From an uncultured Clostridia bacterium (GTDB taxonomy: Bacteria; Bacillota; Clostridia; Peptostreptococcales; Anaerovoracaceae): a DNA stretch of 29,312 bases. A program made the translations under genes and the position numbers. Within the stretch, counting starts at the first letter, position 1. Every line of letters starts with the position of its first letter. The notes beneath the pieces were generated by a model. That model was not told the DNA's origin and ran no database searches. It was given only the letters and a program-made list of their open reading frames with translations. The stretch spans positions 1 through 29,312 of the forward strand of contig CAKQIZ010000014.1 of assembly GCA_934247125.1 (NCBI GenBank), given 5' to 3'. Below, piece after piece: positions 7,708 to 15,387 of the stretch.

Positions 7708-9293
7708 GATACAGGATAAATCAGATCAGACTTGGAATAAATGAAGAAACTGCAGACTTTGCAGAAGCCATAAGAAAAAAGCTGAGAAAACCGGATCTGG
7801 CGGTGAGTGATATCGAAATAATAAAAGAATCGGTGGACGCCAGGAGAAAGCCGGACGTGAAACTCGTATACACGCTCGATTTCTCATGCGATGAGAAGCT
7901 TAAACTTGAAAAATCAGAAAAAAAGGTATATGAGCCGGTGACAGTGAAAAGCGAAGCGAGCGCGGCAAAGCGCAGACCGCCGGTCGTGGCAGGCTTCGGA
8001 CCATGCGGGATGTTCGCTGCGCTGATACTCGCGGAGGCCGGACTCAGGCCGGTCGTGATAGAACGCGGGCAGGCGGTGGACGAGCGCATAGCATCAGTGA
8101 ACAGATTCTGGAACGAAGGCGTGCTAGACCCGGAATCTAACGTGCAGTTCGGCGAAGGCGGGGCGGGAACGTTTTCTGACGGCAAACTCACTACAGGGAT
8201 AAAGGATATCAGGATATCGAAGGTGATGGACGAGTTCGTCTTGGCGGGCGCGGATCCGTCGATAAAATACAGGCAGAAGCCGCACATAGGTACGGACAGG
8301 CTCCGCGATATCGTGAAGAACATAAGGCACAAGATAGAAGAACTTGGCGGCAGAGTGATTTTTGACACGAAGCTGACAGGAATGACGTTTTCTGATCCGG
8401 AGGGCGACGGCAGAAGACTGACTGCTGTAAAAACGCTGGACCGCAGCGGCAGGTATCAGACTATTGAAACAGACAGCCTGATACTGGCGATAGGACACAG
8501 CGCGAGAGATACTTTCCGGATGCTTTACGACGAGGGTTTTCCGATGGAGCAGAAGCCGTTTTCGATAGGAGTCAGGATAGAGCATCCGCAGAAGATGATA
8601 GATGCGGCACAGTATGGTGATCCTGCCATCGCAGAAAAGCTCGGGGCAGCTGACTACAAGCTGAATCACAGATGTGAGAACGGCAGAGGCGTCTATACGT
8701 TCTGCATGTGTCCGGGCGGACATGTGATAGACTCTTCGTCGGAACCGGAAACAGCAGTGACGAACGGTATGAGCAACAGCAGCCGCAGCGCCGAGTTCGC
8801 CAACAGCGGGCTTCTCGTGGATGTTCGCAGGGAAGATTTTCCGTCTGAGCATCCGCTGGCAGGCATAGAATTCCAGCGAATATACGAGAAACTTGCATAT
8901 GAAAACGGCAATGGCAGGATTCCTGTGACAGATTACGGCAGCTTCAAGAAAGACCGGGAAGACCCGGTCAGAAAGAGTATCCCGTCATTTGCGGCGGACG
9001 CGATAATCGAAGCTATGCCGTATATGGGACGGAAGCTCAGAGGCTTCGACAGCGATAAAGCTGTAATGAAAGCAGTGGAGACGAGAAGCTCATCTCCTGT
9101 CAGGATACTGCGAGGAAAGGATCACCAGTGCATGGTGCCGGAAACAGGTTTTCCGGGCTTTTCGGGAGTGTACCCGGCAGGCGAAGGCCCGGGGTATGCC
9201 GGCGGCATCATGTCGGCAGCCGTGGATGGCATAAAGACTGCAGAATATGTGATCATGGATCATGGTACAGATACAGGGATATTTCCGGGATAG
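7704..9293 (+). CDS. NAD(P)/FAD-dependent dehydrogenase, COG2509 family
   Basis: A 529-residue predicted FAD-dependent dehydrogenase. The first 80 residues form the characteristic N-terminal domain (MRYRINQIRLGI...IKESVDARRKP). The Rossmann motif GFGPCG is at residues 97-102 with the Glu120-Arg end of the second strand. Next come the family motifs NVQFGEGGAGTFSDGKLTTGIKD and a C-terminal YPAGEGPGYAGGIMSAAVDG FAD-binding segment. The start is GTG 7704, overlapping the preceding stop (GTGA); AGGAG lies 11 bases upstream. The reaction is not known for the family. The coupling of two different flavoproteins suggests a shared redox task, but that is inference. Confidence 0.9.
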   Translation: MRYRINQIRLGINEETADFAEAIRKKLRKPDLAVSDIEIIKESVDARRKPDVKLVYTLDFSCDEKLKLEKSEKKVYEPVTVKSEASAAKRRPPVVAGFGPCGMFAALILAEAGLRPVVIERGQAVDERIASVNRFWNEGVLDPESNVQFGEGGAGTFSDGKLTTGIKDIRISKVMDEFVLAGADPSIKYRQKPHIGTDRLRDIVKNIRHKIEELGGRVIFDTKLTGMTFSDPEGDGRRLTAVKTLDRSGRYQTIETDSLILAIGHSARDTFRMLYDEGFPMEQKPFSIGVRIEHPQKMIDAAQYGDPAIAEKLGAADYKLNHRCENGRGVYTFCMCPGGHVIDSSSEPETAVTNGMSNSSRSAEFANSGLLVDVRREDFPSEHPLAGIEFQRIYEKLAYENGNGRIPVTDYGSFKKDREDPVRKSIPSFAADAIIEAMPYMGRKLRGFDSDKAVMKAVETRSSSPVRILRGKDHQCMVPETGFPGFSGVYPAGEGPGYAGGIMSAAVDGIKTAEYVIMDHGTDTGIFPG

Positions 9294-9310
9294 GCGAATA
9301 TAATTTATCA

Positions 9311-9416
9311 TGCCGGGCAGAAACATTCCATGCAGCTGAGCATGCTGAGCAGAAAGTCTGCTCTCGACCTGAGTGCCAATGCGCGCAGCATGAGGCTCAG
9401 GCCTTGATGTCCGGCA
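9311..9416 (+). other. Foldable leader upstream of yqfC (nested helices)
   Basis: The 144-bp gap before yqfC can fold into three nested helices. The outer is TGCCGGGCA (9311-9319) with TGTCCGGCA (9408-9416), one G-U pair. The middle is CTGAG-CATGCTG (9336-9347) with CAGCATG-(AGG)-CTCAG (9386-9400). The apical is AGCAGA (9348-9353) with TCTGCT (9357-9362) and an AAG loop. No U-tract follows. An alternative pairing CCTGAG/CTCAGG (9368-9373/9396-9401) competes with the middle helix. It may be a structured RNA leader; no known class is recognised. Confidence 0.4.
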
Positions 9417-9437
9417 AATAAAAAACGGGGAGAAGCC

Positions 9438-9701
9438 ATGTCTGTCAGGGAAGAGCTGCTGTTCGATTTTGCGATCAACATGCCCAGGATACTGGTAAGC
9501 GGGGAAACGACTGTACTGGACAATGTCAGGAAGGTGATGCTTCTGACGGACAGTGAAATCGTTGTTTTCAGCGGAGCGAAGTACACATCTTTAAAAGGGC
9601 GCGGCTTCGTGATCACGCAGCTGAAAGAAGGAAGGATGCTGGTATCGGGTGAGGTCGAGGAAATACGGTTTTTTTCGTCATTACAGGAAGATAAAGATTG
9701 A
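9438..9701 (+). CDS. yqfC: YqfC/YabP-family sporulation protein
   Basis: An 87-residue protein of the YabP/YqfC family. The central VLDNVRKVMLLTDSEIVVFSGAKYTSLKGRGFVI text is the family's hallmark (residues about 27-60). In Bacillus yqfC belongs to the mother-cell SigE regulon and its molecular role is unclear. The start ATG follows GGGGAGAAG. The end overlaps the start of yqfD by 53 bp, so the two are coupled, matching the conserved yqfC-yqfD pair. Whether this organism really sporulates cannot be read from the window. Confidence 0.9.
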   Translation: MSVREELLFDFAINMPRILVSGETTVLDNVRKVMLLTDSEIVVFSGAKYTSLKGRGFVITQLKEGRMLVSGEVEEIRFFSSLQEDKD

Positions 9702-10905
9702 AGGCACAGGTCTTGCGGACTTTGTGAACAAATGCATGAAAAACGGGGTATCCCTCAGGGACCTCAGATGGAAGGATCCGGTCGAGTCTTCCGTAGAGGT
9801 CAGCGGAGATGATTTCGATGCTTTCCGGAAGATCGCAGGTCATTCGTACAAGCTGACAGTGACCGGCGAAGGCGGCGCTATCCCGTTTTTGAGAAGCCTG
9901 CGTTCGCGGATATCGGCGATAGCAGGAGCATTTGTTCTGGGGGCTTTTATTTTTTACCAGAGCCTGTTTGTGGCAGAGATAAGGATCGACGGCTACAGGA
10001 GCATAAGCGAGGAGCAGCTGAGACACGTCATGTCTGAAGCGGGGCTTTTTGAAGGCGCCAGAAGACAGAAAAACTATAACGATGTAAAGTCTGCGCTTTA
10101 CAGTGAATTCAGCAATATAGCATGGGTAGGCATACACGAGGACGGGAAGATGGTCGAAGTGGAGATCTCGGAAAGTTCGGATGACCGGGAGCCGGAGCCT
10201 GCCGATGAAACACCAGTCGATATAGTGGCCGCAAGATCGGGAGTGATAGAGAGGATCCTTCCGCTGCAGGGAGAGGCTCTCGTCAAAAACGGCGATTACG
10301 TGAACAAGGGCGATGTGCTGATATCAGGAACGTTAGAGTATCAGAGCACCGACTACAGCAGAGGTGACGGCTTTTTTTACATGTACAGCCATGCCTCGGG
10401 TGAAGCGCTTGCAAAGACGCCGCGCAGGCTAACCTATTACATAGAAAAAAATGTACGCGTAAAGGAGCCGACAGGCAGACATATCCCGGGCATTTATGTA
10501 AAGCTCGGCGATCTCGAAGTCGATACGGCGTCATGGTTCAGCAGATTTGCTGCATCCGAACACAGAGAAAAGATGATGATCGATATAGTGAGGCCGCTGC
10601 CTGTCAGGATCGGGATCACAAGCGTGGATGAAGTCATGATAAAGGAATCCCACCGGGACATGAACAGGCTTTCGGACATTGTCGACGCAGCAGTGAGGCA
10701 GTACGCCAGAGAAAATTTCGGCAGCGATTCCGCTATAGCGGATCACCAGATCGATTATACGGAAAGCGCAGGTGTGATCAGGGCTGATGTGCTGCTAGAA
10801 GTCATGGAAGACATAGGCAGAGAAAAGGCCATAAAGATCAAAGAAAATGATGAAAAGGACAGAGAAGGAGCCGGGTCGCAGGCAGAAAGCGAAACTGCAG
10901 AATAA
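9649..10905 (+). CDS. yqfD: Sporulation protein YqfD
   Basis: A 418-residue YqfD-family membrane protein. The N-terminal domain (residues 1-80, including IKIEGTGLADFVNKCMKNGV) precedes a single membrane span at about 87-108. A large extracytoplasmic domain follows, resembling a POTRA-like region (FVAEIRIDGYRSISEEQLRHVMSEAGL), then VNKGDVLISG text typical of the family. The last 25 residues are highly charged. I choose GTG 9649 because family members begin in a similar way and no ATG precedes the conserved text. The ribosome site is weak (GAAGGA about 14 bases upstream), so expression probably depends on coupling to yqfC. The intramembrane pairing of YqfC and YqfD is inferred from gene order. 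Confidence 0.9.
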   Translation: MRSRKYGFFRHYRKIKIEGTGLADFVNKCMKNGVSLRDLRWKDPVESSVEVSGDDFDAFRKIAGHSYKLTVTGEGGAIPFLRSLRSRISAIAGAFVLGAFIFYQSLFVAEIRIDGYRSISEEQLRHVMSEAGLFEGARRQKNYNDVKSALYSEFSNIAWVGIHEDGKMVEVEISESSDDREPEPADETPVDIVAARSGVIERILPLQGEALVKNGDYVNKGDVLISGTLEYQSTDYSRGDGFFYMYSHASGEALAKTPRRLTYYIEKNVRVKEPTGRHIPGIYVKLGDLEVDTASWFSRFAASEHREKMMIDIVRPLPVRIGITSVDEVMIKESHRDMNRLSDIVDAAVRQYARENFGSDSAIADHQIDYTESAGVIRADVLLEVMEDIGREKAIKIKENDEKDREGAGSQAESETAE

Positions 10906-10910
10906 ATAGT

Positions 10911-10939
10911 TTGAATTTTATACTGTAAGAAAATATAAT
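10911..10939 (+). promoter_or_regulatory. Sigma-A-type promoter for the phoH operon
   Basis: TTGAAT (10911-10916), 17-bp AT-rich spacer, TATAAT (10934-10939). It lies immediately after the yqfD stop and about 60 bp ahead of the phoH start, so phoH-ybeY-cdd-era-recO need not depend on yqfCD transcription. Confidence 0.75.
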
Positions 10940-10951
10940 AAGGATAGACAG

Positions 10952-11035
10952 ATGACCATGAAATACATTCGTGGAAAAACGGCAGAAGGAGATGGCAATT
11001 GGAGGATCAGGGACAGAAAAACGGCAGAATGGTAA
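10952..11035 (+). CDS. Possible 27-codon leader ORF overlapping the phoH start
   Basis: An ATG at 10952, with AAGGA eight bases upstream, opens a 27-codon frame that ends with TAA at 11033-11035, thus overlapping the first codons of phoH in another frame. It includes a 13-bp direct repeat (AAAAACGGCAGAA near 10975 and 11017). It could be a translated leader or chance; nothing shows that the peptide itself matters. Confidence 0.2.
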   Translation: MTMKYIRGKTAEGDGNWRIRDRKTAEW

Positions 11036-11991
11036 ATGTCGAGGTAAGCGACGGTATAGACAGGAGCGAGCTCTTTGGAGGACTTGATAAAAACCTCAGG
11101 CTGATAGAAGAAAACCTCAAGGTGGATATAATACAGAGAGACGACAGTCTGATACTGAAAGGTGAATATGCATCGCGGGCAGAAAAGATAATAAAAGAAA
11201 TGATGAGCGTGCTTGAAAAAGGAGGAAAATTGGACGAGCAGAAGATAAATTATATTGCAGATCTCAGCGACAGGGGGATCTCGTACAGAGAAGAAAATCC
11301 GGGAAAGGACATAATCTGTTTCACACATGAAGGCAAACCTCTCAGAGCGAAAACCATAGGACAGAAGACATATGTCGATTCGATAAGAAAAAAGGATATC
11401 GTCTTCGGGATCGGGCCTGCGGGAACGGGCAAGACATACATCGCAGTCGCGATGGCGGTGAATGCTTTCAAGAATAAACAGGTGCAGAAGATAATACTCG
11501 CAAGACCGGCTGTCGAAGCAGGCGAAAGGCTCGGATTCCTGCCGGGCGACCTGCAGGAAAAGGTGGATCCGTATCTCAGGCCGCTGTACGATGCTCTTTA
11601 TGATGTGCTCGGCAGGGAAAGTGCACTGAGGCTGAAGGAAAAGGAAGTCATCGAGGTCGTTCCGCTGGCATATATGAGAGGAAGGACGCTCGATAATTCA
11701 TTCATAATACTCGATGAGGCTCAGAATACGACGCCCGAACAGATGAAGATGTTCCTGACAAGGATGGGATTCGGGTCAAAAGTCGTTGTGACAGGCGACA
11801 TAACACAGATAGACCTTCCGAGAGGAAAGAAATCAGGACTCAAGGAAGCTGCCGCAGTGCTGAAAGACGTGCGCGAGATCAGCTTCTGTTATATGAAAGA
11901 CGCAGATGTCGTAAGGCATCAGCTCGTTAAAAAGATCATCAATGCATACGATGTGTACTACAGGGCACATCCGCCCAGGGAGGAAGACTAG
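10999..11991 (+). CDS. phoH: PhoH family ATPase
   Basis: A 330-residue cytoplasmic PhoH-type P-loop NTPase. An N-terminal KH-like segment (residues about 20-75) precedes the ATPase core with Walker A GPAGTGKT at 139-146 and Walker B ILDEAQ at 237-242, followed by [15 protein letters not shown] place the start at TTG 10999 because GGAG lies seven bases upstream; the ATG at 11029 has no suitably spaced ribosome site. Its constant partner YbeY is immediately downstream (7 bp), consistent with a role in RNA metabolism. In many Firmicutes a 7TM-HD phosphodiesterase gene (yqfF) stands between the two; it is absent here. Confidence 0.94.
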   Translation: MEDQGQKNGRMVNVEVSDGIDRSELFGGLDKNLRLIEENLKVDIIQRDDSLILKGEYASRAEKIIKEMMSVLEKGGKLDEQKINYIADLSDRGISYREENPGKDIICFTHEGKPLRAKTIGQKTYVDSIRKKDIVFGIGPAGTGKTYIAVAMAVNAFKNKQVQKIILARPAVEAGERLGFLPGDLQEKVDPYLRPLYDALYDVLGRESALRLKEKEVIEVVPLAYMRGRTLDNSFIILDEAQNTTPEQMKMFLTRMGFGSKVVVTGDITQIDLPRGKKSGLKEAAAVLKDVREISFCYMKDADVVRHQLVKKIINAYDVYYRAHPPREED

Positions 11992-11998
11992 CCGTAAT

Positions 11999-12454
11999 AT
12001 GAGGATACTTTGCAGTGACGAAAAGTTCGCAGAAAGCGAAATGATGGATGTATTCCGCGATGCCGCGGTACTGTGTGTGGAAAAAGAGGGACTGCCTGAG
12101 GATGCTGTGGAGATAAGTCTGTCGTTCGTTTCAAAAGACGAGATACACAGACTGAACAGGATCTACAGGAACGTGGACAGGCATACAGATGTGCTGTCTT
12201 TCCCTATGGTGGAGGATCTCAGCGAGGTTGAAGAGGATGAAGAGGAGATACTGCTCGGAGACGTCGTGATATGTCGTGAGCAGGCAAGAGAACAGGCTAA
12301 AGAGTACGGACATTCCGAGGAAAGAGAGCTGACTTATCTCTTCGTTCACAGCGTGCTGCATCTTCTGGGATATGATCACATGGAAGATGAAGACAAGAAG
12401 GAAATGAGAGCGTGCGAGGAAGAAGTTATGACACAGATGGGGATCGGGAGGTGA
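11999..12454 (+). CDS. ybeY: Endoribonuclease YbeY (rRNA maturation factor)
   Basis: A 151-residue metal-dependent RNase family member involved in 16S rRNA 3' end maturation and ribosome quality control. The zinc signature HSVLHLLGYDH places His117, His121 and His127 as ligands. DRHTDVLSFP is the second conserved motif. The start is ATG 11999, seven bases after the phoH stop; GGGAGGA inside the end of phoH is about 14 bases upstream, a little far. A longer in-frame start at 11942 would overlap phoH by 50 bp and add non-conserved residues. The stop lies inside the Shine-Dalgarno of cdd. A highly acidic insert (EVEEDEEEI, residues 76-84) precedes the LGDVVI motif. Confidence 0.95.
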   Translation: MRILCSDEKFAESEMMDVFRDAAVLCVEKEGLPEDAVEISLSFVSKDEIHRLNRIYRNVDRHTDVLSFPMVEDLSEVEEDEEEILLGDVVICREQAREQAKEYGHSEERELTYLFVHSVLHLLGYDHMEDEDKKEMRACEEEVMTQMGIGR

Positions 12455-12459
12455 CATGT

Positions 12460-12885
12460 ATGAGCAGTGATTATATGGAAATGACAGAAGATCTGTTTGA
12501 AATGGCTGTAAAAGCTTCGGATAATGCATATGCGCCGTTTTCACATTTCCATGTCGGAGCTGCGCTCCTGGCGTCGAGCGGCAGAGCGTACACCGGTGTA
12601 AATGTTGAAAATTCCTCGTTCGGCGCAACTGTATGTGCGGAACGCACAGCATTTGTGAAAGCTATCTCAGAGGGGGAGCGTGACTTTACAGCGATCGCAA
12701 TAGCGGCAAGGACAGCGGACGGCAAAATAGCAGAGTCGCTGCCGTGCGGCATATGCAGGCAGTTCATGTATGAATTTTCACCTGATATATTCATAATAAC
12801 AGGCACCGGCCGGAAAGATCTCGATGTGAGAAAGCTCAGTGATCTGCTGCCGCTGGGGTTTGCGCTGGAACCGGAAGAACGATGA
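12460..12885 (+). CDS. cdd: Cytidine deaminase
   Basis: Converts cytidine and deoxycytidine to uridine and deoxyuridine in pyrimidine salvage. It has 141 residues, the size of the homotetrameric bacterial enzyme. The catalytic zinc site is CAERTA (Cys59, Glu61 as proton shuttle) and PCGICRQ (Cys96, Cys99). The substrate motif HVGAALL precedes GVNVENSSFGATVCAE. The start ATG 12460 sits six bases after GGGAGGTGA, which includes the ybeY stop. The undecaprenol/diacylglycerol kinase gene (dgkA), often between ybeY and cdd in Firmicutes, is missing. It lies 25 bp before era. Confidence 0.96.
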   Translation: MSSDYMEMTEDLFEMAVKASDNAYAPFSHFHVGAALLASSGRAYTGVNVENSSFGATVCAERTAFVKAISEGERDFTAIAIAARTADGKIAESLPCGICRQFMYEFSPDIFIITGTGRKDLDVRKLSDLLPLGFALEPEER

Positions 12886-12910
12886 TGCTGCTGCAGAAAT
12901 GGAGGATAAG

Positions 12911-13810
12911 ATGAAGACTGGATTCATTGCAATAGTCGGAAGACCTAACGTGGGCAAATCAACGCTGCTGAATGCCATCCTGGGGGAAAAGATAGCGATA
13001 ACGACAGACAAGCCTCAGACAACGAGAAATGCGATAAGGGGCATATATACACATTATGCCGATGATGAGATAAAAGAAGATACACAGATGGTGTTCATAG
13101 ACACGCCGGGCATACATCGCCCGAGGACAAAGCTCGGTGAATACATGACGGATACGGCTACCGGGACTTTCAACGAAGTCGAAGCGATAATATTCATCGT
13201 TGACGACAAGCTGTCTGCCGGACCGGGAGACAAATACATCGTCGACCTGCTGGACAACGTCATAACACCTAAGATACTTGTGATAAACAAGATAGACAAG
13301 ATGGAACCTGAATTTTTCAGAGAAGTGTACGAAGAATATGACAAGCTCGGCATTTTCGAAGAGATCATAGGCGTATCGGCAATAGAAGGCAAAAACATCG
13401 ATGATGTGATAAAATGCGCAGTAGGCTTCATGGAGGAAGGGCCGATGTTTTTCCCGGATGACATGATAACAGAGCATCCGGAGCGATTTATCGTGAGTGA
13501 GATAATAAGAGAAAAGATCCTGCTCTATCTGCAGGACGAAGTCCCTCACGGTGTTGCAGTCGAGATAGAGCAGTACAAGGAAGAACGCAGTCTGACGAGG
13601 ATCAGCGCCGTGATATACTGTGAGAAGAAATCGCATAAAGGTATGATAATCGGAAAAGGCGGCAGGAAGCTCAAGGGCATCGGCAAGAGCGCACGCCAGG
13701 AGATCGAGGCACTGCTGGGGACAAAAGTGTTCCTGGAGCTGTGGGTAAAGGTCAAGGAAAACTGGCGTGACAGCGACATAGCTCTTTCGAATTTCGGATA
13801 CAAGGATTAG
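12911..13810 (+). CDS. era: GTPase Era
   Basis: Essential GTPase that binds the 3' end of 16S rRNA and aids 30S assembly. It has 299 residues, the usual length. G1 is GRPNVGKS (10-17), G3 DTPG (64-67), G4 NKID (126-129) and G5 VSAIEG. A C-terminal KH domain with MIIGKGGRKLKGIG binds RNA. The start ATG 12911 follows GGAGG with five bases between. Genes for two other 16S rRNA factors (ybeY and phoH) are upstream, and recO is 8 bp downstream. Confidence 0.97.
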   Translation: MKTGFIAIVGRPNVGKSTLLNAILGEKIAITTDKPQTTRNAIRGIYTHYADDEIKEDTQMVFIDTPGIHRPRTKLGEYMTDTATGTFNEVEAIIFIVDDKLSAGPGDKYIVDLLDNVITPKILVINKIDKMEPEFFREVYEEYDKLGIFEEIIGVSAIEGKNIDDVIKCAVGFMEEGPMFFPDDMITEHPERFIVSEIIREKILLYLQDEVPHGVAVEIEQYKEERSLTRISAVIYCEKKSHKGMIIGKGGRKLKGIGKSARQEIEALLGTKVFLELWVKVKENWRDSDIALSNFGYKD

Positions 13811-13818
13811 GTACGGAT

Positions 13819-14571
13819 TTGCTGACTGATACAGAGGGCATAGTGCTCAGACAGGTAAAAACTTCATACGGCAGGCGCATGGTACTGCTCTTTTCAAAGA
13901 AATACGGCAAGATCAGTGCAGGTACCGGCATAACCGAAAAAGGCAGGAACCGAAGCTCGCTGGCTCTGAGACCGTTCACATACGGACGGTACGAAATGTT
14001 CAAGAACCGGGACAGCTACAACATAAACAGCGCCGATGTGATAAAGAGCTACTACAGGATAGGTGAAGATGTCGACAAGTATATGAATGGGGCCTATGTG
14101 CTGGAATTCACTGAACACATATTGTCCGATGAAGTTCCGGCTCCGGGGATATTCAGCCTGCTGATCGACTTTTTCGATATGCTGGAAAACCGCAGCAGCG
14201 GCATAGGGACTCTGGTGCTTGCCTATCAGACGAAGGTTTTCAGGTATTCGGGGGTAATGCCGCAGTTAGACAACTGTGCAGTTTGCGGAGAAAAAAAGCC
14301 CGCAGCTAAATTCAGCATTCCCGACGGGGGGATAATATGCAGCGACTGTCTGAAGAGTAAAGAAAATTTAGAACACCATACGTTGATTTATGACGTTAAA
14401 TTTGGTATATTAGATATATTGAAGTATTTTACGGTGAATCCGTTAAAAAAACTGGAACATCTTGCATTGAAAGAAGACGCGGGCAGACTGCTGCAGGAGA
14501 TAATCAGAGAATATGCAGCGTACTACCTGGACGTTTCGGATTTAAAAAGTGAAAAACTTATTCAAATGTAG
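13819..14571 (+). CDS. recO: DNA repair protein RecO
   Basis: Recombination mediator that loads RecA on SSB-coated DNA with RecF and RecR. It has 250 residues. An N-terminal OB fold begins TEGIVLRQVKTSYGRRMVLLFSKKYGK, and a helical domain follows. The zinc finger uses Cys153, Cys156, Cys174 and Cys177 (CAVCG...CSDC). The start appears to be TTG 13819; no ATG fits and the ribosome site is weak, so it probably relies on coupling to era (8 bp upstream). The last 200 bp are markedly more AT-rich than the rest and carry a candidate internal promoter. Confidence 0.92.
   Translation: MLTDTEGIVLRQVKTSYGRRMVLLFSKKYGKISAGTGITEKGRNRSSLALRPFTYGRYEMFKNRDSYNINSADVIKSYYRIGEDVDKYMNGAYVLEFTEHILSDEVPAPGIFSLLIDFFDMLENRSSGIGTLVLAYQTKVFRYSGVMPQLDNCAVCGEKKPAAKFSIPDGGIICSDCLKSKENLEHHTLIYDVKFGILDILKYFTVNPLKKLEHLALKEDAGRLLQEIIREYAAYYLDVSDLKSEKLIQM
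14383..14411 (+). promoter_or_regulatory. Candidate promoter inside the recO 3' end
   Basis: TTGATT (14383-14388), 17-bp spacer, TATATT (14406-14411), in an AT-rich patch within the recO coding region. It lies about 180 bp upstream of the DUF4342 gene. It would allow the DUF4342, glyS and ppdK genes to be transcribed apart from era-recO. Confidence 0.4.
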
Positions 14572-14591
14572 AGTTGAACAGGAGGTAGAGT

Positions 14592-15362
14592 ATGGAAATC
14601 ACATTAGAGAAAATCGAACTGGTGAAGGATAGAACAGGTGTGACATATGCAGAGGCTAAAGCGGCACTCGAAGAGGCTGACGGCAGCGTTGTGGATGCAA
14701 TAATCGCTATCGAGGAAACAGTCAATGCCGGAGAAAAGAAGAGAGGCTTCGGCAAGAAGGGAGAGGCTCTTTTCAGCAGCCTCAAGGAACTCGTTAAGAA
14801 GGGCAATGTTGCCAAGATTCAGGTCAAGAGAGATGATGAAACGATCCTCAATGTACCTGTGAATGCCGGTATCGTGGGTATAGTGATCGCTCCGATCGCG
14901 TCGGTTGTGGCTGTAGTTGCGGCATTTGGATTCAGATGCACGATAGAAGTCATCAAGGATGACGGAACGATAATCGACGTCAGCGATGCCGTAAATGATG
15001 CTGTGGGAACAGTTGTCGAAAAGAGCAGCAATGTGGTCGACGAGGTGAAGGAAAAGGGCACTCAGATATATCAGAAGGGTGTTGAGAAGGCAGGAGAGGC
15101 TGTGAGCCGCATAAAGAAGGGTCCGGAAGAATTCGATTTTTCGGAATGCTTTGATGAGAATGAAGCGGATACAGAGATAAAGGCAGAAGACGAAGAAACT
15201 GCTGCTGCAGAAAGTGCAGATGACACGTGCGGATGCGGCTGCGGATGCGAAGCTGAAGAAGCCGAGGCTGAAGTCGAAGGCGCTGTATCTGACGAAAACT
15301 GCGAAGAAGACACATGCGGCTGCGGCTGCGGCGGTACAGAAGAGGCCGAGGAAGAGAAATAG
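14592..15362 (+). CDS. DUF4342-type protein with UBA-like N-terminus and Cys-Gly-rich tail
   Basis: A 256-residue protein. Residues 1-45 ([33 protein letters not shown]) look like a UBA/TS-N fold similar to the N-terminus of EF-Ts. Residues about 60-125 ([27 protein letters not shown]...FGFRCTIEV) match the DUF4342 pattern, including a hydrophobic [13 protein letters not shown] stretch that may touch or cross the membrane. A charged amphipathic segment follows. The last 60 residues are very acidic and carry two Cys-Gly runs: CGCGCGC at 213-219 and CGCGCG at 242-247, plus Cys237. The function is unknown; the tail looks able to bind a metal. It has a strong AGGAGG ribosome site, and glyS starts 25 bp downstream. 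Confidence 0.8.
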   Translation: MEITLEKIELVKDRTGVTYAEAKAALEEADGSVVDAIIAIEETVNAGEKKRGFGKKGEALFSSLKELVKKGNVAKIQVKRDDETILNVPVNAGIVGIVIAPIASVVAVVAAFGFRCTIEVIKDDGTIIDVSDAVNDAVGTVVEKSSNVVDEVKEKGTQIYQKGVEKAGEAVSRIKKGPEEFDFSECFDENEADTEIKAEDEETAAAESADDTCGCGCGCEAEEAEAEVEGAVSDENCEEDTCGCGCGGTEEAEEEK

Positions 15363-15387
15363 ACAAAAATCAGAAGGAAGTAAGGAA

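Noticed and set aside
8124..8852. Long antisense frame opposite the COG2509 flavoprotein gene (242 codons)
   Set aside because: The plus strand encodes a clear protein family; the antisense frame has no ribosome site or recognisable domain. The other long antisense frames opposite dnaE, era, glyS and ppdK were discarded for the same reason.
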